A DNA stretch of 64,000 nucleotides. Source: Conexibacter stalactiti (lineage in GTDB: Bacteria > Actinomycetota > Thermoleophilia > Solirubrobacterales > Solirubrobacteraceae). Shown here in pieces: positions 33,469 through 41,476 of this stretch (position 1 is its first letter; every line of letters begins with the position of its first letter). The DNA lies in the NCBI RefSeq assembly GCF_035967765.1, contig NZ_JAYWIT010000023.1; one strand, given 5' to 3'. Position numbers and translations under genes: made by a program. The notes below the pieces were generated by a model. It saw nothing but the letters and a program-made list of their open reading frames with translations. It made no database searches and had not been told where the DNA came from.

Positions 33469-35004
33469 TCAGGTGTGGACGGGCGACCGCTCGGCGGTCA
33501 GCCGCTGCTTGTAGAGCTTGCCGTTGGGGTCGCGCGGGAGGCTCTCGCGCAGGTGGATCTGCCGCGGGCGCTTGTGGCGCGCCAGCCGCTGCTCGCAGAA
33601 GGCGGCCAGCTCGGCCCGCAGCCGCTCCGCGTCGGGCGCGCCGAGGGCAGGCTGGATCCACGCCTCGGGGACCTCGCCGAGGTCGCCGTCGGGGACCCCG
33701 GCGACGCCGGCGTCGAGCACCCAGCGGTGCTCCAGCAGCGTCGCCTCGATCTCGGCCGGGTAGGTGTTGACGCCGCCGACGATGATCATGTCGCTGACGC
33801 GGCCGGTCAGGAAGAGGAAGCCGTCGTCGTCGACGTAGCCGCGATCGCCGACGGTCAGCAGCCGGCCGGAGCGGACGCCGTCGGTCTTGGCGGGATCGTT
33901 GTGGTACTCCATCCGATCCTCGCCCTGGCGCATGTAGACGATCCCCTCGGTGCCGGCGGGCACCTCCTCCCCGCGCTCGTCGAGGATCCTCAGCTCCGAG
34001 ATCGACATCGGCAGGCCGACGGTGCCCGGCCGCTCCAGCCACTGCTGCGGCGTCGCGACGGTCGAGCCGACCTCGGTCGAGCCGTAGTACTCGTAGACGA
34101 TCGGGCCGAACCAGTCGATCATCGCGCGCTTGTCGGCCGGCGGGCAGGGCGCGGCGCCGTGCAGCACGTAGCGCAGCGACGAGGTGTCGTAGCCGGCGCG
34201 CGTGTCGGCGTCGAGCGCCAGCAGGCGGTGGAACTGCGTCGGCACCATGTGCGTGCCGGTGACGCGCTCGCGCTGCACCGTCTCGAGGAACAGCTCCGGC
34301 GTCCACCCCTCCATCAGCACGACCGAACCGCCGAGGTGGAGCGCGCCGGAGGCCGGCGTGATGTTGGCGGTGTGGTACATCGGCGAAGCGACGCACCAGC
34401 GCGCGAAGTCCTGGCCGATCCCGAGCGCGTCGAACAGCCACTCGTAGACGTGCGCGCCGGCGTCGGCGTCCTGGCCGCTGAGCGGCCGCTTGACGCCTTT
34501 CGGGCGGCCGGTCGTGCCGGAGGTGTACTGCATCAGGGAGCCGGCGGCGGTGCTCTGCGGACGGGCGGCGGGCTGGCCGCCGGTCAGCTCGGTGAGGTCG
34601 CGCAGCCCGACCGCGCCGCCGTCGCAGAAGACGATCGCGCGGTCGTCGACCGCCTCGCGCACGACATCGGCGACGCGCCCGGAGCAGAGCACGGCGGACG
34701 CGCCGGAGTCCTCGACGATGTAGCGGATCTCGGCCGCGGTCAGGTGGTAGTTGACCGGCACGAGGTAGAGGCCGGACTGCATCGCGGCGAGGTAGAGCGA
34801 CAGCATCGGGATGCCGTTGGTCATCACGCACGCGACGGTGTCGCCGACGCCGAGGCCCGCGACCTCGCGCAGGCCGTGGGTGAGGCGGTTGACCTCGGCG
34901 TCCAGCTCGCCGTAGGTGCGCGTGCGACCGCGGGCGTCGACGACGGCCGGGCGGTTCGGCTCAGCCTGCGCCCATGCCCAGAAGCCCATGCGCTGCTCGC
35001 TCAT
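33469..35004 (-). CDS. AMP-dependent acyl-CoA synthetase/ligase
   Basis: 511 aa. P-loop MQYTSGTTGRPKGVKRPLSG (FadD13/FadD19-like context), YEYYGSTEVGS, GDRGYVDDDGFLFLTGRVSDMIIVGGVNTYPAEIE, and catalytic Lys in PRDPNGKLYKQRL. It would thioesterify an acid for the dehydrogenase pair encoded next. Its start at 35004 faces the divergent metallo-beta-lactamase gene, with operator site 6 (35058-35075) between them. Confidence 0.93.
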   Translation of the reverse strand: MSEQRMGFWAWAQAEPNRPAVVDARGRTRTYGELDAEVNRLTHGLREVAGLGVGDTVACVMTNGIPMLSLYLAAMQSGLYLVPVNYHLTAAEIRYIVEDSGASAVLCSGRVADVVREAVDDRAIVFCDGGAVGLRDLTELTGGQPAARPQSTAAGSLMQYTSGTTGRPKGVKRPLSGQDADAGAHVYEWLFDALGIGQDFARWCVASPMYHTANITPASGALHLGGSVVLMEGWTPELFLETVQRERVTGTHMVPTQFHRLLALDADTRAGYDTSSLRYVLHGAAPCPPADKRAMIDWFGPIVYEYYGSTEVGSTVATPQQWLERPGTVGLPMSISELRILDERGEEVPAGTEGIVYMRQGEDRMEYHNDPAKTDGVRSGRLLTVGDRGYVDDDGFLFLTGRVSDMIIVGGVNTYPAEIEATLLEHRWVLDAGVAGVPDGDLGEVPEAWIQPALGAPDAERLRAELAAFCEQRLARHKRPRQIHLRESLPRDPNGKLYKQRLTAERSPVHT

Positions 35005-35057
35005 GCTGCTCTCTCCATTCCTGGCTCCTCCACCTCCCGAACGGTCCCGATCACTTG

Positions 35058-35075
35058 ATTCCGACCATTCGGTAT
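35058..35075. promoter_or_regulatory. Operator palindrome, site 6 (ATTCCGACCATTCGGTAT)
   Basis: 18-bp site in the 86-bp divergent gap: 53 bases from the ligase start (35004, minus) and 15 bases before the plus-strand start (35091). Outer halves match the consensus; the centre is CATT rather than CAGT. Confidence 0.68.
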
Positions 35076-35090
35076 GTTGTGAATATAGCG

Positions 35091-36077
35091 ATGACCACTG
35101 CCTCCGTCCACCGCGCCGCCTTCCATGCCCGCGAGGTCGGCGCGCCCGAAATGGTGTGCGACGGCATCTGGGCGGTGCCGCTGCCGCTCGCCGGCAGCCC
35201 GGTGCTGTCGGTCTTTGTCCACCTGCTGCGCCACGACGACGGCGTCGTGCTGGTCGATGCCGGCTACGCCGACGAGCTGAGCTGGGAGGCGCTGCTGGCC
35301 GGGCTCGCCGCCGCCGGCCATCGCATCGGCGACGTCACCCACCTCGTGCTGACGCACAACCACCCCGACCACATCGGGCTCGCCGCGCGCGTGCGCGAGG
35401 CGTCAGGGGCGCCGATCGCGATCCACCCGCTCGATGCCTTCCAGCTCCAGCGGCCGCTGCGCGGCAGCTTCTTCGACCAGCTCGAACGGGAGCTGACGCT
35501 CGCCGGGCTGCCGCCGGCGGTGCTGGAGGAGATGGTCGCCTCCTCGCGCGCGCTCGCCGCCCACAGCGACGACCTGCTCGTCGACAGCTTCCTCGCCGAC
35601 GGCGAGACGCTGCGCCTCGGCAGCCTGGAGCTGGAGCTGCTGTGGACCCCCGGCCACGCGCGCGGCCACGTCTCGCTGCTGGATCGCTCGCGCCGGCTGC
35701 TGATCGGCGGCGACGTGCTGCTGCCGGAGGGCGAGGTGCAGGTCGGGCTCGTCAGCGACGACGACGACGATCCGGTCGCGCAGCTGCGCGACTCGCTGCG
35801 GCGGCTCGCCGCGCTGCCGATCGACCAGGTGCTGCCCGGCCACCAGTACCGCTTCGGCGACGTGGCGGCCGTCGTCGCGCGCACGCTCGGCGAACAGGAC
35901 GAGCGGCTCGCGCGGACTGCCGCGGTGCTCGCCAGGCGGCCGGACGCGACCGCCTGGGAGCTGACGACCGCGCTCGACTGGGGCCGCCCATGGGAGCGGA
36001 TCGGCCTGACCGGCCGTCGCTTCGCCGTGATGCAGGCGATGGGCTGGCAGCGCTACCTGGAGCGGCGAGCCGGTTAG
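35091..36077 (+). CDS. Metallo-beta-lactamase fold hydrolase
   Basis: 328 aa. Zinc-site motif THNHPDHIGLA (HxHxDH), the distal His in TPGHARGH, Asp in LLIGGDVLLP and the last His in PGHQYRFG, so the binuclear site is complete. A helical C-terminal domain (about 240-328) is like that of LACTB2-type and CoA-thioesterase-like members. A hydrolase of a thioester or lactone would suit the acyl-CoA setting, but this is inference. The start ATG 35091 lacks a ribosome site and is 15 bases from operator 6. Its stop overlaps the convergent amidase stop (36074-36077). Confidence 0.91.
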   Translation: MTTASVHRAAFHAREVGAPEMVCDGIWAVPLPLAGSPVLSVFVHLLRHDDGVVLVDAGYADELSWEALLAGLAAAGHRIGDVTHLVLTHNHPDHIGLAARVREASGAPIAIHPLDAFQLQRPLRGSFFDQLERELTLAGLPPAVLEEMVASSRALAAHSDDLLVDSFLADGETLRLGSLELELLWTPGHARGHVSLLDRSRRLLIGGDVLLPEGEVQVGLVSDDDDDPVAQLRDSLRRLAALPIDQVLPGHQYRFGDVAAVVARTLGEQDERLARTAAVLARRPDATAWELTTALDWGRPWERIGLTGRRFAVMQAMGWQRYLERRAG

Positions 36078-37501
36078 AGGACCGGCTCGCGCGGGGTCTG
36101 CGGCGCGAGCGCACGTTCGAGCGCGCTCGCCACCCGCAGCAGCGCCGCCTCGCCGCCATGACGACCGACGAGCTGGAGGCCGACCGGCAGCCCCTCGGGC
36201 GTGAACCCGGCCGGCACCGAGACGGCCGGATGGCCGGTCACCGTGATGCGCGAGCAGGAGCGCAGCCACGCGATGTAGTGCTCCATCCGCTCGCCCGCGA
36301 TCTCGCTCGGCCACTCGACCTCGACGGGGAACGGCACGACCTGCGAGGTCGGCAGCGCCAGCACGTCGTGGTCGTCGAGGAAGCTCCGCAGCTCGTGGAA
36401 GGCGCGGCCGCGCAGCGAGATCGCGCGCGCGACCGCCTCGCCGTCGAGCGCGCGGCCGCGGTCGACGTTCCAGTGGATCGTCTGCTTGACCTGGTCGGGC
36501 GTCTCGGCGACCTTCGCGCCGTGCGCGGCGACGAACGCGACCGCGCGCAGCGTGTCGAACGCCTCATCGGCGACGGCCAGGTCCGGCTCGGCGTCGCGCA
36601 GCTCGCAGCCGAGCGACGCGAGCACGGCGCGCGCCGGTTCGAGCGCGGCGGTCACGGCCGGCTCGACCGGCAGCCCGCCGAGGTCCCGGCTCCACGCCAC
36701 GCGCGTGCCAGCGACCGCTCCGTCGAGCCGCTCCTCCAACTGCGCCGGCAGCTCGTCGAGCGCGCTCAGCGGCGCGCGCGGGTCGCGGCCGGCGAGCGCG
36801 CCCAGCAGCAGCGTCGCGTCGGCGACGGAGCGGCCGAAGGTGCCCGTCACGCCGAACGGGCTCCACGGATCGGCGACGCCGGGGTCCGCGGGGATGCGAC
36901 CGGGCGTCGGCCGGATCCCGACGAGGTTGCAGAAGGACGCCGGGTTGCGCACGCTCGCGGCGAGGTCGGAGCCGTCGGCCAGCGGCAGCATCCGCGCCGC
37001 GACCGCCGCCGCCGCGCCGCCGCTGGAGCCGCCGGGGGTGCGGGCGAGGTCGTACGGGTTGCGCGTCGTCCCGAAGACCTCGTTGAAGGTCTGCGAGCCG
37101 GCGCCGAACTCCGACGTGTTCGTCTTGCCGATCACGATCGCCCCCGCCTGCCGCAGCCGCTGCACCAGCAGCGCGTCGCGCGTCGGCACGTGGTCGGCGA
37201 ACAGCGGCGAGCCGTAGGTCGTGCGGATCCCGGCCGTGTCGACGAGGTCCTTGATCGCGATCGGCAGCCCGTGCAGCGCGCCGTGCGCCTCGCCGCGCGC
37301 GAGCGCGCGATCGGCCTCCTGGGCGGCCGCGCGCGCGCCGTCGGCGTCGAGCGTGACGATCGCTCTCAGCCGCGGGTTGACCGCGTCGATGCGGTCGAGG
37401 TGATCGCTCAGCACCTCCACGACGGAGAAGCTGCGCGCGCGGATCCCGGCCGCGATCTCGACCGCCGAGAGGCGGTGGATCGCGCCGCCCGCGGCGCTCA
37501 T
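36074..37501 (-). CDS. Amidase signature (AS) family hydrolase
   Basis: 475 aa, cytoplasmic amidase. The Ser-cisSer-Lys triad is visible: Lys in PIAIKDLVDTAG (about 80), the Gly/Ser motif PGGSSGGAAAAVA with the cis-Ser, and the nucleophile Ser in GSDLAASVRNPA (the usual form is GSDxGGSIRxPA; here Ala-Ala replaces Gly-Gly). C-terminal VTGHPAVSVPAGF is typical. It would hydrolyse an amide to acid plus amine. Last gene of the operon led by the LivK-like protein (44798); ATG 37501 overlaps the FAD enzyme stop. Confidence 0.92.
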   Translation of the reverse strand: MSAAGGAIHRLSAVEIAAGIRARSFSVVEVLSDHLDRIDAVNPRLRAIVTLDADGARAAAQEADRALARGEAHGALHGLPIAIKDLVDTAGIRTTYGSPLFADHVPTRDALLVQRLRQAGAIVIGKTNTSEFGAGSQTFNEVFGTTRNPYDLARTPGGSSGGAAAAVAARMLPLADGSDLAASVRNPASFCNLVGIRPTPGRIPADPGVADPWSPFGVTGTFGRSVADATLLLGALAGRDPRAPLSALDELPAQLEERLDGAVAGTRVAWSRDLGGLPVEPAVTAALEPARAVLASLGCELRDAEPDLAVADEAFDTLRAVAFVAAHGAKVAETPDQVKQTIHWNVDRGRALDGEAVARAISLRGRAFHELRSFLDDHDVLALPTSQVVPFPVEVEWPSEIAGERMEHYIAWLRSCSRITVTGHPAVSVPAGFTPEGLPVGLQLVGRHGGEAALLRVASALERALAPQTPREPVL

Positions 37502-39189
37502 GCCGCACCCCGCAGCGTCGCGATCAGCGCGTCCGGGTCGGGCGGCGCGGCGGTGCCGCGCCAGGCGACGTGGCGATCGGGCCGGACGAGCACCATCGGC
37601 GCACCGTACAGCTCGCGCAGCGCCGGGTCGGACAGGCGCAGCTCGGCGAGCGGGAGGCGCTGGGCGCGGGCGGCTTCGAGCAGGCCGGTCGCGTCGTCGG
37701 CGTCGGCGTCGGCGCCATCCGCGTCGAGAGCGGCGCCGTCGCCGCCCAGCCGCAGCAGCGCGTACCCGGGACCGGCCGCGTCGAGCAGGTCGTAGAGCGG
37801 GACGCCGTCGACCTCGGCGTGCGGCGCGCGATGGCCGGGGCGTGCCAGCGGCGCGTAGTCGCCGCTGCTCCAGACCGGGGCGACCGTGCCGTCGGCCGCG
37901 ACGATCGGCGAGCCGTCGTAGCGCTGGTCGAGCACGACGCCCTCCGATCTCCAGCGCGGCAGGAAGGTCGCCGCGACCTCCTGCGCGAGCGCGACGTCGG
38001 CCGCGGGCGAGCCCGGGTCGGCGAGGTCGTCGCGCCGCCGCGCGATGATCTCGGCCAGCGCCTCGTGCTGCTCGACCACCGTCTCCAGCGACCGCAGCCC
38101 GGTCTGCCAGGCGATCGGCCGGCGCTCGACGTCGTAGCTGTCGAGCAGCGCCTCCCCGCCCCAGCCCTCCAGCACGGCGGTGAGCTTCCACGCGAGGTTG
38201 GCGGCGTCGCCGATCCCGACGTTCATGTTCTGGCCCATGTTCGGCGGGAACAGGTGCGCCGCGTCGCCGGCCAGCAGCACGCGGCCGCGCCGGTAGCCTC
38301 TCGCGATCTCGCAGCGCGCGGCGTAGCTGGAGTACGACTCGATCGTCGCGCCGACGTCGGCGCCGAGGACGGCGTCGATCGCGTCGCGCACGGCGCGCTC
38401 GTCGATCTCGGCCTCGCTCGCGAACGGGCCGATCCCGAACCGCCAGCGGTCGGCCTCGTACGCGAGGAAGATGCTCTGCGCCCGCTCGTTGACGACGAAG
38501 TTGATCGCCGCCGGTGCGGTCCCCAGGCGCTCGAACAGCTCGGGAACGCGAATGTGGACGTTGGCGAAGTGGCCGGCCTGCTGCGAGACGTCGCGGGTGA
38601 TTCCGGCGCGCTCGCGCACGGCGCTGGCGCCGCCGTCGCAGCCGACGAGGTAGCGCGCCCGCACCGTGTGACGGCGGCCGTCGCGGGCGTCGCGGAAGGT
38701 CGCGCGAACCGCCTCGCCGCTGTCGTCGTGATCGGTCAGCTGGACCCCGCTGACGATCGTCGCGCCCGCCTCGGCGGCCGCCTCGCGCAGCGCGCGGGTC
38801 GTCAGGTACTGCGGCTGGATGTGGTGGTTCTCGACGGCGACCTCACGCCAGCCGCCCAGCTCGCCCGGGCGGGCGAGCCGCGCCAGCGCGCGACCGGCGA
38901 TCGACGTGCGAAAGGCCATCTCCTGAAACCACTCCTGCGGCACGCTGCTGCGGTGCGCGCGGACGCGCTCGGCGACGCCGAGCGCACGCAGCCGCTCCAT
39001 GCTGTGCATGCTGAGGTTCTGCGCCCGCACGTTGTGCTCGGGCACGTTCAGGTACTGCTCGGCGACGACCGTCCGCACGCCGCGGCGCGCGAGGTCGAGC
39101 GCGAGGACGGCGCCGACCGGGCCGGCGCCGGCGATCAGCACGTCGGTCTCCGGCGGCAGCGGACCCGGCGCGTAGACGACCTCCGGCAT
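37498..39189 (-). CDS. FAD-dependent aromatic-ring hydroxylase-like monooxygenase (PHBH/MhpA type)
   Basis: 563 aa. GxGxxG at IAGAGPVGAVLALDLAR, the DG motif in GCDGGASAVRE, and GD motif LLAGDAAHLFPPNMGQNMNVGIGDAANLAWKL define class A flavoprotein hydroxylases. The last 120 residues form the thioredoxin-like C-terminal domain of phenol/3-(3-hydroxyphenyl)propionate hydroxylases, with an Ala/Asp-rich repeat (DADGADADADDA) inserted near 37690-37730. Expected reaction: NAD(P)H- and O2-dependent hydroxylation of a phenolic or enol ring. Start and EthD-like stop overlap by one base (TGATG). Confidence 0.92.
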   Translation of the reverse strand: MPEVVYAPGPLPPETDVLIAGAGPVGAVLALDLARRGVRTVVAEQYLNVPEHNVRAQNLSMHSMERLRALGVAERVRAHRSSVPQEWFQEMAFRTSIAGRALARLARPGELGGWREVAVENHHIQPQYLTTRALREAAAEAGATIVSGVQLTDHDDSGEAVRATFRDARDGRRHTVRARYLVGCDGGASAVRERAGITRDVSQQAGHFANVHIRVPELFERLGTAPAAINFVVNERAQSIFLAYEADRWRFGIGPFASEAEIDERAVRDAIDAVLGADVGATIESYSSYAARCEIARGYRRGRVLLAGDAAHLFPPNMGQNMNVGIGDAANLAWKLTAVLEGWGGEALLDSYDVERRPIAWQTGLRSLETVVEQHEALAEIIARRRDDLADPGSPAADVALAQEVAATFLPRWRSEGVVLDQRYDGSPIVAADGTVAPVWSSGDYAPLARPGHRAPHAEVDGVPLYDLLDAAGPGYALLRLGGDGAALDADGADADADDATGLLEAARAQRLPLAELRLSDPALRELYGAPMVLVRPDRHVAWRGTAAPPDPDALIATLRGAA

Positions 39190-39941
39190 CAGGCGGCCGC
39201 CGGCTCGGCGCGCACGACGAAGATCGTCTCGGAGGTCGTCGCCGCCGAGCGCTCGTGGTCGAGGAACTCCAGCTCGTCCGCGGTCACCGCCGTCCGCACG
39301 GCCGGGTCGCACGTGACGCTGCGGAAGTGCGCGACGTCGTCGTAGTGGGGCTCGGAGAGCGCATGGAACGGCGCGGCCGCCAGCCCGGTGGCCTCCGCCG
39401 CCAGCGCGCTGCGCTCGCCGTCGACGGTCGTGAAGCGGAAGCCGGCGAGGCGGTTGGCGACCGGTCTCCCGTCGGGGTCGTCGGGCAGCGCGATCGTGAC
39501 GTGGCGCTCGCGCAGGCGGGTCAGGAACTGCTCACGCGAGAAGTCCTCGCGCGGGTTCTGCAGGAAGGTGACGACGAACGGGCCGTCGCCCTCCTTCACG
39601 TCCATCTGGCGGCCGACGAGGATGCGCGAGCGGCGCTCGTCGATCACCGGTTCCGCCAGACCCTCGACGAGCGCGCCGACGGTCGCCGCGATCTTCAGCC
39701 GCGCCGGCCCCCACGCGTCGAGCGTCGCGTCGAACGGCCGCAGGTTCGGCAGCAGCTCGCGGAAGTGCGTCTCGGCGAGGTCGGTCACCGGCCGGCGCAC
39801 GGTCGCGCGCACCGAGACCTCCGGCCCGAGGGCGGCGGCCCAGACCTCGGCGAGCTGCCGCACGTGCGCGCGCAGCAGCTCCTCCTCGCCGTGCTGCGCG
39901 GCGAGCTGCAGCGACACGCGATCGGGAGAGGGTGAGGTCAT
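39189..39941 (-). CDS. EthD-like / dimeric alpha-beta barrel protein (uncertain)
   Basis: 250 aa. Two ferredoxin-like halves seem present: an N-terminal one with RVSLQLAAQHGEEELLRAHV, and a second around FVVTFLQNPREDFSREQFLTRLRERHV, which resembles the EthD/Dabb type (a phenylalanine, a long helix, a conserved H). Such small proteins act as isomerases, cyclases or accessory factors in degradation of aromatic and ether compounds. No catalytic residue is certain. Overlaps both neighbours (ATGA with the ATPase, TGATG with the hydroxylase), so it belongs to this pathway. Confidence 0.6.
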   Translation of the reverse strand: MTSPSPDRVSLQLAAQHGEEELLRAHVRQLAEVWAAALGPEVSVRATVRRPVTDLAETHFRELLPNLRPFDATLDAWGPARLKIAATVGALVEGLAEPVIDERRSRILVGRQMDVKEGDGPFVVTFLQNPREDFSREQFLTRLRERHVTIALPDDPDGRPVANRLAGFRFTTVDGERSALAAEATGLAAAPFHALSEPHYDDVAHFRSVTCDPAVRTAVTADELEFLDHERSAATTSETIFVVRAEPAAA

Positions 39942-41476
39942 GCGTGGCTCCTTGAGGGATCGGATTGGGTCAGAAGGTCGTCGTCGCCGAGGTAGCCGGC
40001 GGTCAGCTCGCCGATCTCGTCGCGCATCGCCGCGGCCGGGCCCTGCGCGGTCACGCGCCCGTCGGCGAGCAGGTAGGCGCGGTCGGCGACGTCGAGCGCG
40101 CGGTGGACGTGCTGCTCGACGAGCAGCACGCCGCAGCCGGAGGCGAGCGCGACCTCGCGCAGCGTCGCGAGCAGCTGCTCGACGATCAGCGGCGCGAGGC
40201 CGAGGCTCATCTCGTCGATCATCAGCAGGCGCGGCGCCATCGCCAGCCCGCGCGCGATCGCCAGCATCTGCTGCTCGCCGCCGGAGAGGACCGACGCGCG
40301 CCGGCCGCTGATCGCCGCCAGCGCCGGGAAGATCGCCAGCACGCGCGCCAGCTCCTCGCGCGAGCGGGCGGCCAGCCGCAGGTTCTCGGCGACGGTCAGC
40401 TCGCCGAACAGCTCGCGGTTCTCGGGCACGTGCGCGACGCCGGCGCGGGCGATCTTCTCGGTCGCCCAGCCCTTGACGTCGGTGTCGCCGACCCGCACCA
40501 CGCCGCGCGCGGAGACGAGCCCGGAGATCGCCAGCAGCGTCGTCGTCTTGCCGGCGCCGTTGGCGCCGAGCAGCGCGACGACCTCGCCGGCGCCGACGCG
40601 CAGGTCGATGCCGTGCACGACGTCGAGGCCGTCGTAGCCGGCGTGGAGGCCCTCGACCGCCAGGACGGTCGGCTCCGCGACGACCTCGATCTGCTGCGGC
40701 GGGGCCTGCGCGGGTGCGTCGGCGTCAGCGTCCCCGACCCCGAGGTACGCCTCCGCGACCGCGGCCGAGGCGCGGATCTGCTGCGGGCTGCCGCGCTCGA
40801 TCAGCCTGCCGAAGTCGAGCACGGCGACCTCGTCGCAGAGGCCGAGCACGAAGCCCATGTCGTGGTCGATCACGAGCACCGCGGCGCCGTCGTCGGCGAG
40901 CGCGCGCAGGTGGACGGCGAGCCTGCGCCCCTCGGCCTCCGACAGCCCAGCGGCCGGCTCGTCGACGAGCAGCACCCGCGGGCGCACGGCGACCGCGCGC
41001 GCCAGGCCGGTGACGACACGCTGGACGTGGGTGATCGCGTTCGGCAGCCGCTCGGCGACGCCGTCCAGCTCGAACCGCTCCAGCAGCTCCTGCGTGACGG
41101 CGTCGGGACCGTCGCCGCGGACCCGCAGCAGGTCGCGCGCGAACTGCAGCCGCCCCGGCCGCCGCAGCGCGACGCGCAGGTTCTCCTCGACCGTCAGGTC
41201 GGCGAACAGCTGCACGCCCTGCCAGGTGCGCGCGATCCCCAGCTCGGCGCGCTCGTGCGCGCGCACGCCGAGCACGTCGCGGCCCTCCAGCTCGAGCGTG
41301 CCGGTCAGCGGCGCGAAGCCCGTGATCGCGTCGACGAGCGAGGTCTTGCCGGCGCCGTTGGGGCCGATCAGCCCGGTGACGCGGCCGCCGTCGAGATCGA
41401 GGTCGACGGCGTTGACGGCGGTCACGCCGCCGTAGCGGACGGTCAGCCCGCGGCCGTGCAGCAGCGGCCCGCTCAT
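39938..41476 (-). CDS. Fused LivG-LivF-type ABC importer ATPase
   Basis: 512 aa with two ATPase domains of the branched-chain amino acid family. LivG-like half: GPNGAGKTSLVDAITGF, ARTWQGVQLFADLTVEENL, VLLVDEPAAGLSEAE. LivF-like half: GANGAGKTTTLLAISGL, VPENRELFGELTVAENL, LSGGEQQMLAIARGLA, LMIDEMSLGLAP. The linker is Ala/Asp/Pro/Gln-rich (about 245-265). In the LivG half the ABC signature is weak (AITHVQRVVTGLARAV instead of LSGGQ), which is unusual. Drives the permease fusion at 41473-43479. Confidence 0.92.
   Translation of the reverse strand: MSGPLLHGRGLTVRYGGVTAVNAVDLDLDGGRVTGLIGPNGAGKTSLVDAITGFAPLTGTLELEGRDVLGVRAHERAELGIARTWQGVQLFADLTVEENLRVALRRPGRLQFARDLLRVRGDGPDAVTQELLERFELDGVAERLPNAITHVQRVVTGLARAVAVRPRVLLVDEPAAGLSEAEGRRLAVHLRALADDGAAVLVIDHDMGFVLGLCDEVAVLDFGRLIERGSPQQIRASAAVAEAYLGVGDADADAPAQAPPQQIEVVAEPTVLAVEGLHAGYDGLDVVHGIDLRVGAGEVVALLGANGAGKTTTLLAISGLVSARGVVRVGDTDVKGWATEKIARAGVAHVPENRELFGELTVAENLRLAARSREELARVLAIFPALAAISGRRASVLSGGEQQMLAIARGLAMAPRLLMIDEMSLGLAPLIVEQLLATLREVALASGCGVLLVEQHVHRALDVADRAYLLADGRVTAQGPAAAMRDEIGELTAGYLGDDDLLTQSDPSRSHA

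Noticed and set aside
37690..37730. Tandem repeat or CRISPR-like array
   Set aside because: It is a short Ala/Asp codon repeat within the hydroxylase coding region; no spacers. No CRISPR array was seen anywhere in the window.
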